Shown: positions 36,222 to 47,518 of the stretch, piece after piece
Numbering within the stretch: position 1 is the first letter of the stretch
Layout of the letters: each line of letters starts with the position of its first letter
DNA from: Apirhabdus apintestini
Lineage (GTDB): Bacteria > Pseudomonadota > Gammaproteobacteria > Enterobacterales > Enterobacteriaceae
Reading direction: 5' to 3'
Length of the DNA stretch: 64,000 nt
NCBI GenBank assembly: GCA_033977085.1
Contig: CP138906.1
Span: 3,100,001-3,164,000 of the forward strand
The notes under the pieces: model-generated
The model's database searches: none
Seen by the model: the letters and a program-made list of their open reading frames with translations, nothing else
Told to the model about the DNA's origin: nothing
Made by a program: the position numbers and the translations under genes

Positions 36222-38833
36222 ACCACACCTACCTGTGTAATTGCGCCAGATGAACGAGCAATTTTATCGGCTATCGACTTATCTGCATAAATCGTACATA
36301 TACGCGCACCGGAAGCATCTTTAACATATAAACTGTCTTTATCTGCATGCCATCCGCGAATATAGGCCATTCCGCCCTGCCAAATTAGCCCCTGACTGGT
36401 ATTATGCATATCCATAATATTGGCACCGATGGGTAAATAATTACCTTGTTTATCGCGAATAATCAGTACAGCGGGTTTACCGATTAGCGTTTTCATGGTT
36501 ACCGGAATGGCCGCGCCCATTCGTGGAATAACCGTACTTTCACTTTCCAGTACATCTACCGTATCCGGCAGGCCTTCAGTATTAATCGCTATCGTATTTT
36601 CACGATAAGGGGTTAGCGACGGCATCACCGCATAACCATTGCCGTCGATACGCGAACCATATCCGTTCAGCATACGCGCGCCTTTTGCTCCCTCCGCGTG
36701 GATCAATGCGAAAGGCGCATCTCCGAGCCGTGGCCCCAGCGTTAACCCTCCGCTATGTGCGATGACGCTGCCGTTAGCGGTAAACGAAAGCTGGCGCGAG
36801 CGGCTGCCGAGCGAGGCGGTGGAACCAAACTGCCCCCACGGGGAGTTGTAGTTCATATTGCCGTTGAATTCGCCCTGGGTATTATCGTTCCGGCTTTTAC
36901 TCACCGTCGTCCCAACACCGTAAGACAGTTCGCTCTGGTCGCCCTGGCTGCCGATGGCGTTAACCTGCGCGCTGGTTCCACCGTCGTTGTCATGCATGGC
37001 GGTGGTATACAGCGTATTAAACAGCGGCCTGTCAACGATACTGGCCTGGCCCAGCGGCACGCTGAATGACAGCATCACGCTATTAATATCCCGCCCGTCG
37101 CTATCGAATGCGCGCGAAGCCGATATCGCCCACGAAAAATAACGCTCCGATTTGTTATAAGACACCATGTATTGCTTCGATGAACCGCGCTCATCCCAGT
37201 AGCTATAAAAATTACCGGAAACGTTAATCCGCGCCCCGTTCCACAGCGGCTGACCGACGTTGACGGTAAAACGCTCTCGGGTTCGGTAATCCACCATATA
37301 ATGGTCGTCTCGCGCTCCGGAGCGCTCCGCTATCGCATCCCGCAGGCTATAAAATCCCTTAGACGAGTAGCGATAGGCGGCCAGCGTGATATCCGTTGAC
37401 GTGGAATCCAGGAACTTACTAAAACCAATGTTAAAGCTATTGCCCGTCGAGCTTCTTCCGTCTTTTAACTCACTGCGCGCACGCGTGATATCCATTGACA
37501 CCCCGCCGAGCGGGGTATTGAATGCGTGACCAAAACCCACGGCGCCGTAGTTATCGGAAATTTGCCCTCCGCCATACAGGGTGTACAAACTGCCTAGTCC
37601 GTACTGATAAAACCCCTGCGCCATTCCCGGATGTGTCTTTAAGGTATCGTCCTGCAACTGCCCGACCGTTACGCCAAAGCGCGAAACGCCTTCATGTAAC
37701 AGCATGGGCGGAGCGGAAAACGGAATCACCTGGGTGCGCTGTCGACCATCGGCTTCGATGATAGTCATCTGCAAATCACCGCCATACCCCATGGCCCCAA
37801 CGTCGCTTAAGGCAAACGGCCCCGGCGGAACGGTAGTTTCATAAACCGTTTGCCCGCGCTGGGTAACGCGAACCCGAGCATTACTTTCCGCAATCCCTCG
37901 CAGAACCGGCGTGTAATACCGCAGCCCTTCCGGCAGCATACGATCGTCGGACTGTAGCTGGATCCCGCGTACCGTTAGGCTATCAAACAGATCGCCGCTG
38001 GTGGTGCTATCACCCAGCGTTAGCTGGCTTTTCAATACAGGAACGTCTCGCTGAAGATACGTAAATAGATTTTGCGTATGCGTAGACGAACGGCTATCCC
38101 AGCTTGTATTAATACGTTTGCGCAGGCGCCAGCCGTAGAAGTTTAACCCGGCCATCAACCCCACATTGCCGCTAATATCGTGCCCGCCGTCGCTGCGAAA
38201 ATCGCGGGTATTTTGGCGAGTATAAAAGTTGCTGTTATAGTCGAGCAGCCCTACCGTGGTCCCCGCCTCCCAGGTATTAGGGTCGGTATAACCGCGCGGA
38301 TACTCCACCGTCCATGCCTGCGGCACCACCAAATTCAATTGAAAATCGCCGGCGTTATAATGTGCCGCACTCCCGGTGACCCACTGCTCCAGCCTGGCGC
38401 ACTGCTTTGCCGCACCTTTGCCTGACCTCTCAGGTGCGTTCATGATTTTGATGCCGTAGCCGTCAAGCTCTTCCGGGGTAAAACACGGCTGGGCGCTGAC
38501 GCTATTTTTTACCGGAACAAACAGCACTTTGTGCTGCCCCCGATTAAGGCCATTCACCAGTACCTGCACTACAAACTCACCGGCCGGATTAGGGTTCCCC
38601 TGCTGGTAGTGAGAGACATCTACGCTGGCACCGTGAATAAAGGCGCTGTTAAACCTGACCGTTTCCGGCGGTGACGCAGGCTCTGCGACAGGCTCTGGCC
38701 GTATTCCGCTACTTAATGCCAGTACGGGGAATCCGGCACCGACAGATGCGATTAAAATATGCCGTATCGCATGCGACAATAATGTTTCGCGGTTTATAAA
38801 ATGCCGACATCTGTATAGTTCTGAAGGTTTCAC
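36212..38833 (-). CDS. Fimbrial outer-membrane usher (FimD/PapC family)
   Basis: An 873-residue usher. The N-terminal domain contains RFNSAFIHGASVDVSHYQQG. It also has the FYTRQNTRDFRSDG and ITRARSELKDGRSSTGNSF barrel segments, a plug region (YETTVPPGPFALSDVGAMGY) and C-terminal domains ending GAITQVGVVCH. It translocates and polymerises type-1-like fimbriae across the outer membrane. Start GTG 38833 follows CAGGGAA. The frame is intact over 2.6 kb, which is notable in this window. It lies 12 bp after the chaperone stop. Confidence 0.92.
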   Translation of the reverse strand: MKPSELYRCRHFINRETLLSHAIRHILIASVGAGFPVLALSSGIRPEPVAEPASPPETVRFNSAFIHGASVDVSHYQQGNPNPAGEFVVQVLVNGLNRGQHKVLFVPVKNSVSAQPCFTPEELDGYGIKIMNAPERSGKGAAKQCARLEQWVTGSAAHYNAGDFQLNLVVPQAWTVEYPRGYTDPNTWEAGTTVGLLDYNSNFYTRQNTRDFRSDGGHDISGNVGLMAGLNFYGWRLRKRINTSWDSRSSTHTQNLFTYLQRDVPVLKSQLTLGDSTTSGDLFDSLTVRGIQLQSDDRMLPEGLRYYTPVLRGIAESNARVRVTQRGQTVYETTVPPGPFALSDVGAMGYGGDLQMTIIEADGRQRTQVIPFSAPPMLLHEGVSRFGVTVGQLQDDTLKTHPGMAQGFYQYGLGSLYTLYGGGQISDNYGAVGFGHAFNTPLGGVSMDITRARSELKDGRSSTGNSFNIGFSKFLDSTSTDITLAAYRYSSKGFYSLRDAIAERSGARDDHYMVDYRTRERFTVNVGQPLWNGARINVSGNFYSYWDERGSSKQYMVSYNKSERYFSWAISASRAFDSDGRDINSVMLSFSVPLGQASIVDRPLFNTLYTTAMHDNDGGTSAQVNAIGSQGDQSELSYGVGTTVSKSRNDNTQGEFNGNMNYNSPWGQFGSTASLGSRSRQLSFTANGSVIAHSGGLTLGPRLGDAPFALIHAEGAKGARMLNGYGSRIDGNGYAVMPSLTPYRENTIAINTEGLPDTVDVLESESTVIPRMGAAIPVTMKTLIGKPAVLIIRDKQGNYLPIGANIMDMHNTSQGLIWQGGMAYIRGWHADKDSLYVKDASGARICTIYADKSIADKIARSSGAITQVGVVCH

Positions 38834-38845
38834 TTCCCTGACTCC

Positions 38846-39684
38846 CTATTCAAAACCCTGTGGCCATACATAAACTAGCGGCTCACGTTGGAATATGTCC
38901 CTGTTCTTTGCTACATAATTATTTTTTATCGCCAACCCTTTACCACCAGAAGAAATCAAATAGATATTATTAACCGTTCCATAATCGTTAATAAGACCGA
39001 GACGGATATCTTTAATCCCACCGGAATAGAACCCTTATTAGCCAGCGTGAATTCCATATTACCGAACGGCGGAACCATATCTACTTTTAAAGGCAGTTTA
39101 TTTCCTGCAAAATTTACTTCAGCTGAATCAAAAGAAAAGTAATAGGGCGTAGGGTTTGTCACTTTAATTCCGTTGCCCACCGTTTCCCAACGTAATTTAT
39201 CCGCGTTGTCTGCGCTGCTACTGGTGATTAAACTCTTTGGCCGATAAAATAATTTAATGCGCGTTCTGAATGCCAGCTCTAAATGATCGCCCTGTTTTAC
39301 TTTTTCATCGACCGGCGGGATCTCCAGTAAATTAAACCAGAACACCGATTCTCTATCCTGTGGCAGCGTCATGCCATTATAAATAAGAAGCAGGCTTTGC
39401 CCTTTACCCGGTTCTACGCGATAAACCGGCGGCGTGGCGGTAAACGGTACTTTTGCCGCATTAATATCCTGGTTCTTTTGCCCATCATCAATCCAGACCT
39501 GTACCAATGCAGGCATTGTCCCTTTATTGGTAGTTCGTACAGTTCTTTCCCGCTCCCCACCAGGGAAAATAATACGCGTTCCTGAAATGGTTACACTAGC
39601 AGCGGCTATCTGGGAAGTTAATACCAGCAATAACGCTGCCTTCTTTAATGTCAAACCGATTACACTTTGATATTTTATTGCCAT
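38846..39684 (-). CDS. Periplasmic fimbrial chaperone (PapD/FimC family)
   Basis: About 280 residues. The signal peptide (LKKAALLLVLTSQIAAAS) is followed by GTRIIFPGGERERTVRTTNK and the family signature block ESVFWFNLLEIPP, with RTRIKLFYRP before the second domain. It caps fimbrial subunits. One G is missing at CCC 39017-39019; restoring it gives GIKDIRLGLINDYGTVN, typical for the end of these chaperones, and the frame then runs to 38846, giving a somewhat long tail. A GTG 9 bp upstream (39693) is an alternative start. Confidence 0.88.
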
Positions 39685-39787
39685 ATCCCGCACCCGTTAA
39701 TTCCGTCCTGTCATCGTCAGGGAATACTTCCTTAATGCGGGGCGGCGCAATACCGCCCCTATCCATCTTATTAATAAGAAGGGTAAA

Positions 39788-40324
39788 TTACGGGTAAACC
39801 AGGGTGTACTGCGCTTTAGCATTAACTTTACCGGCAGTGGTTGCACCCGTTGCATAGTAACCACCGTAGTAACGCAGGGTTGCTTTACCATCAGCATCAA
39901 CCGGGAACGGATTACCTGACTCACCCAGCTTCAACTGTTTTTCGTCAGAGTTGTACAGACGTACTTCAACTTCTTTTGCGCCGCTAGCATCTGTATTCGT
40001 CAGGTTACCCGTTGCGCTATCCACGCCGCTGCTGCCAATCGCTTCAAAGTGCGCAGCAACCTGAGTCACCGTAGACGGGCATTTTTCGACGTTCAGATCG
40101 AATCCTTTAGAACCCGCTGCATCACCCGCTTTTGCCAGCGTCTGAGTAGACACTTTCGGCAAGGTAACGATGCGATTTACAGACTCATCAACGATTGAGC
40201 AGGTATCAGCTACCAATTCACCGTTAAAGGTTACGGTACCCTGAGTAACTTCGCCTGCCGCCAGTGCGGAAGCAGAAGTTGCAGTCAGTGCCAGAGCGCA
40301 TAAAGCCAGTTTAAAATTACGCAT
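39788..40324 (-). CDS. Major fimbrial subunit (FimA-like)
   Basis: A 178-residue type-1-like pilin. The signal peptide MRNFKLALCALALTATSASA is followed by GTVTFNGELVADTCSIVDES and a second Cys in LNVEKCPSTVTQV. The C-terminal beta strand KAQYTLVYP is the assembly motif recognised by the usher. It is first in the embedded fimbrial operon and so probably the shaft subunit. The frame is intact. The 105-bp gap to tssH should hold its promoter; I see no invertible-element repeats there. Confidence 0.92.
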   Translation of the reverse strand: MRNFKLALCALALTATSASALAAGEVTQGTVTFNGELVADTCSIVDESVNRIVTLPKVSTQTLAKAGDAAGSKGFDLNVEKCPSTVTQVAAHFEAIGSSGVDSATGNLTNTDASGAKEVEVRLYNSDEKQLKLGESGNPFPVDADGKATLRYYGGYYATGATTAGKVNAKAQYTLVYP

Positions 40325-40429
40325 AAATAATATTCCCTATAGTCCTGTTTAATTCAAAATAACGAGTGATGTATCGATTACGTATTTCCCTAATTCCTTG
40401 TAATTTATTTCTTCAATAAACCCTCCCTA

Positions 40430-43097
40430 TTACTCCACAACAATCTCTATCCCTTTTTCTTCCATGAACGTTACGCGCATTGTCTTGTTATCAATCGCTG
40501 CACTATCCATATTTAAAACAGCGCTACCAATCCTCGGTAAGATATTCTTTTCAATAAACCGAATAAGCATTCTGGCGCCGGTTTCCGCTACCGTGCAGCT
40601 ATCTACAACGTGTTGTACTAATTCATCGCTATATGTGAGCGTTATTTCGTGGTGCTCTTTCGCCCGCTGCGCGATACGATTCATATGGATCCTGACGATA
40701 TGCTGCAGCGATCCGTGTTCCAGCGGTAAATAAGGAATCACGCTTACGCGCCCTAAAAACGCCGCCGGGAATACCTTCAACAGTTCTGGCTGCAACAGCG
40801 CCTGTAGCCTTTCTGCGTCGGGGGTGGTTTCCGGATCGGCGCAGGCGCTGCTTAAAATATCGCTGCCCACATTACTGGTGAGCAAAATCACCGTATTGCG
40901 GAAATCAATCTGGCGCCCTTCCCCATCTTCCATACTGCCTTTGTCAAATACCTGGAAGAACAGTTCGTGTACGTCCGAGTGCGCTTTTTCAACTTCATCC
41001 AGCAGTACCACGCTATAGGGCTTACGGCGCACGGCCTCGGTCAGCACCCCACCTTCGCCATAGCCTACATAGCCCGGCGGTGAGCCTTTCAGCGAGGAAA
41101 CGGTATGCGCTTCCTGATACTCGCTCATATTGATAGTTATCAGGTTCTGCTCGCCGCCGTACGGCTCGGCTGGCAATGGCCAGCGCAGTTTCCGTTTCCC
41201 CTACGCCGGATGGTCCCACCAGCATAAACACCCCAAACGGCTTCTGCGGGTCCGCCAGCCCGGCGCGCGCGGTCTGAATGCTTTGACTCAAACTGTTCAG
41301 AGCATAAGGCTGACCGATAACGCGCTCCGCCAGCCGCTGCGGCAGATCCATGACGGCGCTGATATCGTCTTTCAATACCTGCCCAACCGGAATACCGGTC
41401 CAGTTCGCCACGATCGATGCCACAACGCCGGCGTTGACTTCCGCCTGCACCAGCGGCTGCTCATGACGTATTTCGCGCAGTTGCTGTTCCAGCGAATTTA
41501 GGCGATCCTGCAGCGGGCGCACCTGCTCCGCCGTCTCTTCTACTGCACTTTCCGAGGTCGCGGCCAGAAGCTGCTGGCGCGTCTCGGCAATGCTCGCCAC
41601 CAGCTCACACTCCTGCGACCAGCGTTTATCCAGCTGTTCGGCTTCTTTAGCATTGTTCTTGATAGTTGACTGGATCTCTTCCGCGCGTTTACCGTCCTCT
41701 TTGCCGAAATTCATCGCTTTTTCCAGCAGCGAAAGCTCCGTCTGCGCAGACTGAGTGCGGAATTTCAGTAACTGAAGCTCGGTCGGAGGCGCGTGCTGAG
41801 CTACGGCAACCCGGGCACAGGCCGTATCCAGCAGGCTAATGGCTTTATCGGGTAACTGGCGCGCCGGAATATAGCGGTGAGAAAGCCGCACCGCAGCGCG
41901 CAGCGCTTCATCCATAATCCAGACGCCGTGATGCTTCTCAAGCACCGGCAGCAGGCCGCGCAGCATCGCCGTCGCCAAATCTTCTGAGGGTTCTTCCACC
42001 TGCAATACCTGGAAACGACGCGTCAACGCAGGGTCTTTTTCAATATGCCGTTTGAATTCACTCCAGGTGGTGGCACCTATCGTACGCAGTTGCCCGCGCG
42101 CCAGCATCGGCTTCATCAAGTTAGCCGCGTCGCCGGTACCGGCATTGCCACCGGCACCCACCAGCGTATGTACTTCGTCGATAAATAGAATTACCGGGTC
42201 GGCTGAGTTAACCGCCTCCTCAAGAACCGCCTTGAGGCGCGCTTCAAATTCGCCTTTCATACTGGCGCCGGCCGATAACGCGACCACATCCAGCGATAAA
42301 AGACGAACGTTTGCCAGCGACGGCGGCACTTCGCCTGCGGCAATGGCCAGCGCCAGCCCTTCCACCACCGCGGTCTTACCCACGCCGGCTTCACCGGTTA
42401 ATAAGGGGTTGTTTTGACGACGGCGCAGCAGAATATCCACCATCGTATTGATTTCTTTATCGCGCCCCAGTACCGGGTCGATTTTGCCTTCCCGCGCCAG
42501 CGCGGTGAGATCGGTAGAGTATTGCGACAGGCCGCCGCTCTGCGCGCTGCCAATCGCGTTACTGGCTTCGCCGGGAATACCCGCGTCACCCAATACCGAC
42601 GCATCGCTGGCAAGCTCATCCTGTTCGACGGATTCGCGAATGATATAGCCGAAATCTTTACTTAGCTGCTCCAGCGAAATTTTCTCAAACGCGGAAGACA
42701 GGCCGAACAGCGTGCGGCGCAGTTCCATTGTAGTCAGCAGCGCCATCAGCAAATGCCCGCTGCGGATACAATTATTGTGGCACTCAAGGCTTGCAAACAC
42801 CCAGGCGCGTTCAATGGCCAGTTCAATATGGTAAGAGAAATCAGAAATTGAACTGGCACCGGTTGGCAGGCGCGTCAAAGCCTGAGCGAAATCACGCTCA
42901 AGTGCCCCAGCGTCTACTTCAAAATGACGAATAATATGACGTAAATCCGTATTATCCTGCTGGTAAAGCTGATTCAGCCAATGCACCAATTCAACGTATG
43001 GGTTGCCGCGTAATTTACAAAGCGTAGTCGCACTTTCAATGTTTTTGAATAACGTAGTATTCAGTTTGCCAAATAGGTTCTTTCTCGTTATCGCCAC
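40430..43097 (-). CDS. tssH: T6SS sheath-recycling ATPase TssH (ClpV)
   Basis: About 890 residues. The ClpV-type N-domain is followed by AAA+ ring 1 (Walker A GEAGVGKTAVVEG, Walker B VILFIDEVHTLVG), the coiled-coil middle domain and AAA+ ring 2 (YSVVLLDEVEKAHSDVHELF, GSPPGYVGYGEGG). It pulls apart contracted TssBC sheaths. In ring 2 the Walker A reads GPSGVGETETAL, with Glu where Lys is expected (codon GAA at about 41200). A frame break near 41170 lies between LAIAS and EPYGGEQNLITINMSEYQ. It is first in the minus arm and divergent from tssF across a 368-bp AT-rich spacer. Confidence 0.92.
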
Positions 43098-43465
43098 GGT
43101 AGAATTCGCCCTAATTTAATTAAAATTTTTATTTTTATTCACTTCACTAATGAAGCTTAGTCATCCTGACTATGAGGAAGACGTTTGATAACGTGTGATT
43201 GCTAAGAATAGTAATTAACTAAAATAAAAATAAAAATAGCCATAAACGTTAGCCACCTGTTTTAAGATTACTGCTCGAAACGCATTCCTAAATTCGCAAA
43301 TGTATTTCATGCATACATCGTAAATTTCATTTTTACTTTTAGAATCGCATTACAAAGGGAGAGGAGCCAGCTCAAGACGGAATTATTGAGCAATATTCCT
43401 GATATCAGACTGACGCCTCCTGAGAGAAACGGTTCTTATCTCGAATATAACTAACAGGGCTGCAA
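43098..43465. promoter_or_regulatory. Divergent promoter region tssH / tssF
   Basis: A 368-bp AT-rich spacer between the two divergent T6SS arms, with an AAAATAAAAATAAAAATAG stretch near 43220 and further A/T tracts near 43330. Such DNA is a usual target of H-NS silencing. I cannot point to a specific sigma-54 or activator site. Confidence 0.5.
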
Positions 43466-45348
43466 GTGGAACATAACTTTCTTGACTACTATAATCGGGA
43501 ACTAACCTTCATCCGGGAAATGGCACGCGACTTTGCCGAACGTCATCCTAAAATCGCCGGTCGATTAGGGATGCACGGTATTGAAATTGCCGATCCTTAT
43601 GTTGAACGTTTAATTGAGGCCTTTTGTTTCTTATCTGCCAGAACGCAGATAAAACTTGATGCTGAATTTCTGAAATTTACACAGCGATTACTGGATATTG
43701 TTTATCCGAATTATAATTCTCCCACCCCATCAATGGGAGTTGTCCAGCTCAAACCCAATCTAAGTGAAGGTGATTTAACTCAAGGTTATAAAATACCTAA
43801 GAATAGCGCGTTCTATAGCAAGATATTACCCGGCGAAATGACCCGCTGTGAGTTTCGTAATAATCAGGAAGTTACACTATGGCCTCTGGAGATAGTAGAA
43901 GCACGGTTAACTTCAGTACCGCCAGATATTCCCAACCTTGAGGATTATCGCATTCACCATCGCCGCCTGAAGGGCGCTTTAAGAATTAAACTGAAGTTAC
44001 AGGTTGAAGGCGTTATTTTTTCCGCATTAAAAGGATTAAATGAACTTCCCTTTTATATTCAGGGTGACGAACGCGTTGTTTCACATACGTTTGAATTATT
44101 ACACGGCAGCCACGTTGCAATGGTAATCCGCTCCGGCGGTGAGAGTAATTCAAAATATCATGTGGTAAGTAAACACCCACTTAAGTTTGAAGGTCTGGAT
44201 CCTGACCAAAGTCTTTTACCGCTACAGTGGAATATGTTCCACGGCAACACATTAATTCAGGAATATATTTGCTGTAGAGAGCGGTTTTATTTTTTCACGC
44301 TCACTCAGTTGGCAGACGCACTCGCGGGAAATGATTCTGATGAAGTAGAGATTATTATTCTACTGGATAAACTTCCCAGGATTTGATTCCTCATTTGGAC
44401 GCCTCACGGTTTCTCCTTTTCTGTACGCCGGTTATCAATCTATTCCCTAAAAGAGTGGACAGAATTGAAGTGAACCGCGCGCTAAACAGTTTTCATATTG
44501 TTCCCGATCGCAGCCGCCCTCTGGACTATGAAGTATTTTCGGTCAATAAAGTATTGGGGCTGCAGGCAGAAACCAGCGAAGAAGTGGTGTTTAACCCGCT
44601 TTATCAAACCCGGCACAGCGACTCCGGGAATTTTGGCCGCTATTTTTCCGTACAGCGAGAGGTGCGTAATAACGAAGGATCGCGGCGTAAATATGACACC
44701 CGAACCCCGTACAACGGCACTGAAATTTTTATCTCTTTGGTCGATCAACAGGAAGCGCCCTACGGCGAACATATTCGCTACCTGCTGGTGGACGCCATGG
44801 TCACTAACCGCGATCTGCCGCGTTTACTGACCAGTACCGGCAGTTTCAATCTCACAATGACGGATTCAGTCCCAATTACCGGCGCCTGTTTCGTTAGCAC
44901 ACCCAGTGCGCCGCGCCCGCCGTTTGCGATTGGGGAGTCTACGTGGCGTCTCATCCGCCAGCTTAGCTTCAACTATTTGCCGCTGTCGGATATGGAGCAT
45001 TCTCAGGGCGGCGAATCGCTGCGTAATATGCTGCGCCTGTTTACCACCTCTGCCGACCTGGAATCCGTGGCGCAAATTAACAGTCTGGTGGGCTGTAAAA
45101 CTGAGCCGGTAGTACGCCGCCTGTCTAACGAAGGCCTGCTGGTTTACGGGCGCGGTGTGCGCTGTAGCCTGACCGTCGATGAAGAAGGATTTTCCGGGAT
45201 CAGCCCGTATCTGTTTGGACTAATTATGGAAAATTATCTCTCTCGCCATGCGGCCATCAATATCTTCACGGAAACTGAACTGCACTCTATGCAGCGCGGG
45301 CGCATCGCCCGCTGGGAAGCCCGGCCCGGGCGGCGAGGCGCACTATGA
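43466..45348 (+). CDS. tssF: T6SS baseplate protein TssF
   Basis: About 628 residues. The start HNFLDYYNRELTFIREMARD and AERHPKIAGRLGMHG are diagnostic for TssF, the wedge protein that forms a heterotrimer with TssG. The C-terminal half has RRKYDTRTPYNGTEIFISLV and RNMLRLFT, also typical. Translation probably begins at GTG 43466. One G is missing at about 44381, joining LDKLPRD to LIPHLDASRFLLF. It overlaps tssG by ATGA. Confidence 0.92.
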
Positions 45349-46366
45349 TTCAGCATGACGCACCGCACGCCGCCCCGCTGGAAATTGATAACTGGTTCGA
45401 TCCCGATACCCCTGGGAGGCCGGTTTTATCAGTACGATGCGCGCCATTGCCGCCCGCACGCCGCAGCTGCCGGCGCCGGGCAAAGCCACGCTGCCCGCTC
45501 AGGAGCGCTTTCGTCTGGGGCAAGTAGCCAGCATGACGTTCTCTCCGCGCGAGGTCGCACGCATCGGCTGGCAGGACGACAAAGTAAAACTGCAGCTTTT
45601 TGGCTTGGGTATTTGGGGCGCGCAGGGCGCCATGCCGCTGCACCTGTCAGAACTGGCGTATTCGCGCTACGAGCAGCACGATAAAACGCTTATCGATTTC
45701 GCCGATATTTTCCACCACCGGGCGCTGTCGTTGCTCTACCGGGCCTGGTTCTTATCGCAGGATACCGCCTCGCTCGATAGGAAAGATGACGAACGTTTTT
45801 CATTTTACGTCGGCAGTCTGGTGGGGCTGGACCCTGCCGAATTGTCCTCTGAGCCGCTGCCCATCCACGCGCGCCTGGCATCTTCTGCCCACCTGATCCG
45901 CGAGGCGCGTAATCCGGACGGGCTGCTCGGCTCGATGCAATATTACTTTCAGGTGCCGGTGCGCATGGAAGAGTTCGAGCTGCAGTGGATTTATCTGGAA
46001 GGCAAAGACCAAACCGCGCTGGGAGATGATAACTACGCCGCGCTGCTGGGCGACGGCGCAATCCTCGGTAATACCGTGCTGGATCGCCAGCACAAATTCA
46101 AATTGGTCATGGGGCCGCTCACTCTCACGCAATACACCCGCTTTAGCCCGTGGGGCAAAGATATGCCGGTGGTGCGTGAATGGGTGCGCAATTTTATCGG
46201 CTTTGAATACGCCTGGGACGTTCAGTTGGTACTGGTCGCCGATCAGGTTCCCCACGCCTCGTTAGACGGCTCGCACCAGTTGGGGTACGCCTCATGGCTG
46301 GAGCGTGAAGCGAACGACACGCCGGTATTCGGGATGAGCTTTGAACCAGAGACGTATCAGTACTGA
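45345..46366 (+). CDS. tssG: T6SS baseplate protein TssG
   Basis: About 340 residues, with the family's FRLGQVASMTFSPREVARIG near the N-terminus and FFHRALSLLYRAWF-type (FHHRALSLLYRAWFLSQ) and HLSELAYSRYEQHD blocks. It forms the baseplate wedge core with TssF and TssE. One C is missing at about 45412; with it the N-terminus reads NWFDPDTPWEAGFISTM. It starts within the tssF stop and precedes tssA by 38 bp. Confidence 0.92.
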
Positions 46367-46404
46367 GGCCTAGCCCGGTACAGACACCTAACATAATAAC
46401 GAGA

Positions 46405-47513
46405 ATGGCAAGTCAATTTATGAGTGAAATACACGGCCTTAGCTGCTCTGACTATTACCGGTCCACGCTGGACCCGATTGCTGACGACGCCCCGTGCGGC
46501 GAGAGTCTGGATTATGACCCGGGCTTTATCATGCTGCAGTCCAAACTGCAGCCCAGGCTGGACGTAGAGTACGGCAGTTTTGTCGAAGCCGCCGAACCCG
46601 TTAACTGGGCGGAAACCGAGCGTGAATGTCAGGCGCTGCTGCAAAAAGCAAAGATGTGCGGTTAATTATTGTACTAATGCGCTGTCGGCTGCGGAAAATC
46701 GGCCTTCCGGCGCTCAGTGAAGGGCTTGAAGCGCTGAATGTTCTGCTGCACCGATGGCCGGACGAGTTACATCCCCAGCTTCTGGATGAAGGTGAGTTTG
46801 CGCCAATGCTGCGCGCGAACGCCTTCGCGGAGCTGGAAGACACGCACGGGCTGCTGGCGGATATACGCAACCAGCCTCTGCCGCGGGCCTCCGGCCTGCA
46901 AATCACGCTCAAAGAGTTTGAAAAGGCGCACGTAGTGCCGCGTGAAGAAGGCGCCCTTTCCGAAACCACGGTTGCCGCGCTCATCCACGAATGGCACATC
47001 AACGCACGAGAAGAGATAGGCGTACTGACGCTGGCGCGCGGCCATCTACTGGAAATCAAAGCCGCGCTGAATGATGCCCTGGCGCACGAAGCCCCGGAAC
47101 TCAGCGTGCTGGATAGTTTGCTGCGCCTGTTTTCCAGCGAATTTGGCGATGTTTCGCCGTCAGCGGGCAACGCGTCCTCCGCACTGCCCGGCGAACCGGA
47201 AACTCAGGCTCAGGCGGCGGCCGGCGCGCCGAACGATCCGGCAATCCCTCAGGAGAGCGTAATGGAAGCGCCATCCTGCGGCGTTGCCGCTGCGCCCGCT
47301 GCGGCCCTCGCACCCCAGCGCGGCATTGGCAACCGCGCCGAGGCGCTACACCGCCTGCAGGAAATCCGCAGTTGGTTTGCCATGACTGAACCCAGCAGTC
47401 CGCTAACGCTGATGCTGAAGTATGCCGAAGAGAGCATCGGCAAAAATTTTGCCGACCTCATCAAAATGTATCCCCCAGAAATTATTGCAATGCTGAACCA
47501 GGAAAAGGAATAA
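46405..47513 (+). CDS. tssA: T6SS assembly protein TssA (ImpA N-terminal domain)
   Basis: About 370 residues. The ImpA_N hallmark DDAPCGESLDYDPGFIMLQS is at the N-terminus and LLHRWPDELHP follows. The short C-terminal region (NRAEALHRLQEIRSWFAMTE) ends KMYPPEIIAMLNQEKE, the form in which TssA caps and guides sheath polymerisation. ATG 46420 (MSEIHGL) is an alternative start. One A is missing at about 46650 (ALLQKS joined to KDVRLIIVLM). An Ala/Pro-rich linker sits at about residues 215-275. Confidence 0.9.
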
Positions 47514-47518
47514 AACCT

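Noticed and set aside
40325..40429. Possible invertible promoter (fimS-like) before the fimA-type gene
   Set aside because: No inverted repeats flank the 105-bp spacer and no site-specific recombinase gene is nearby.
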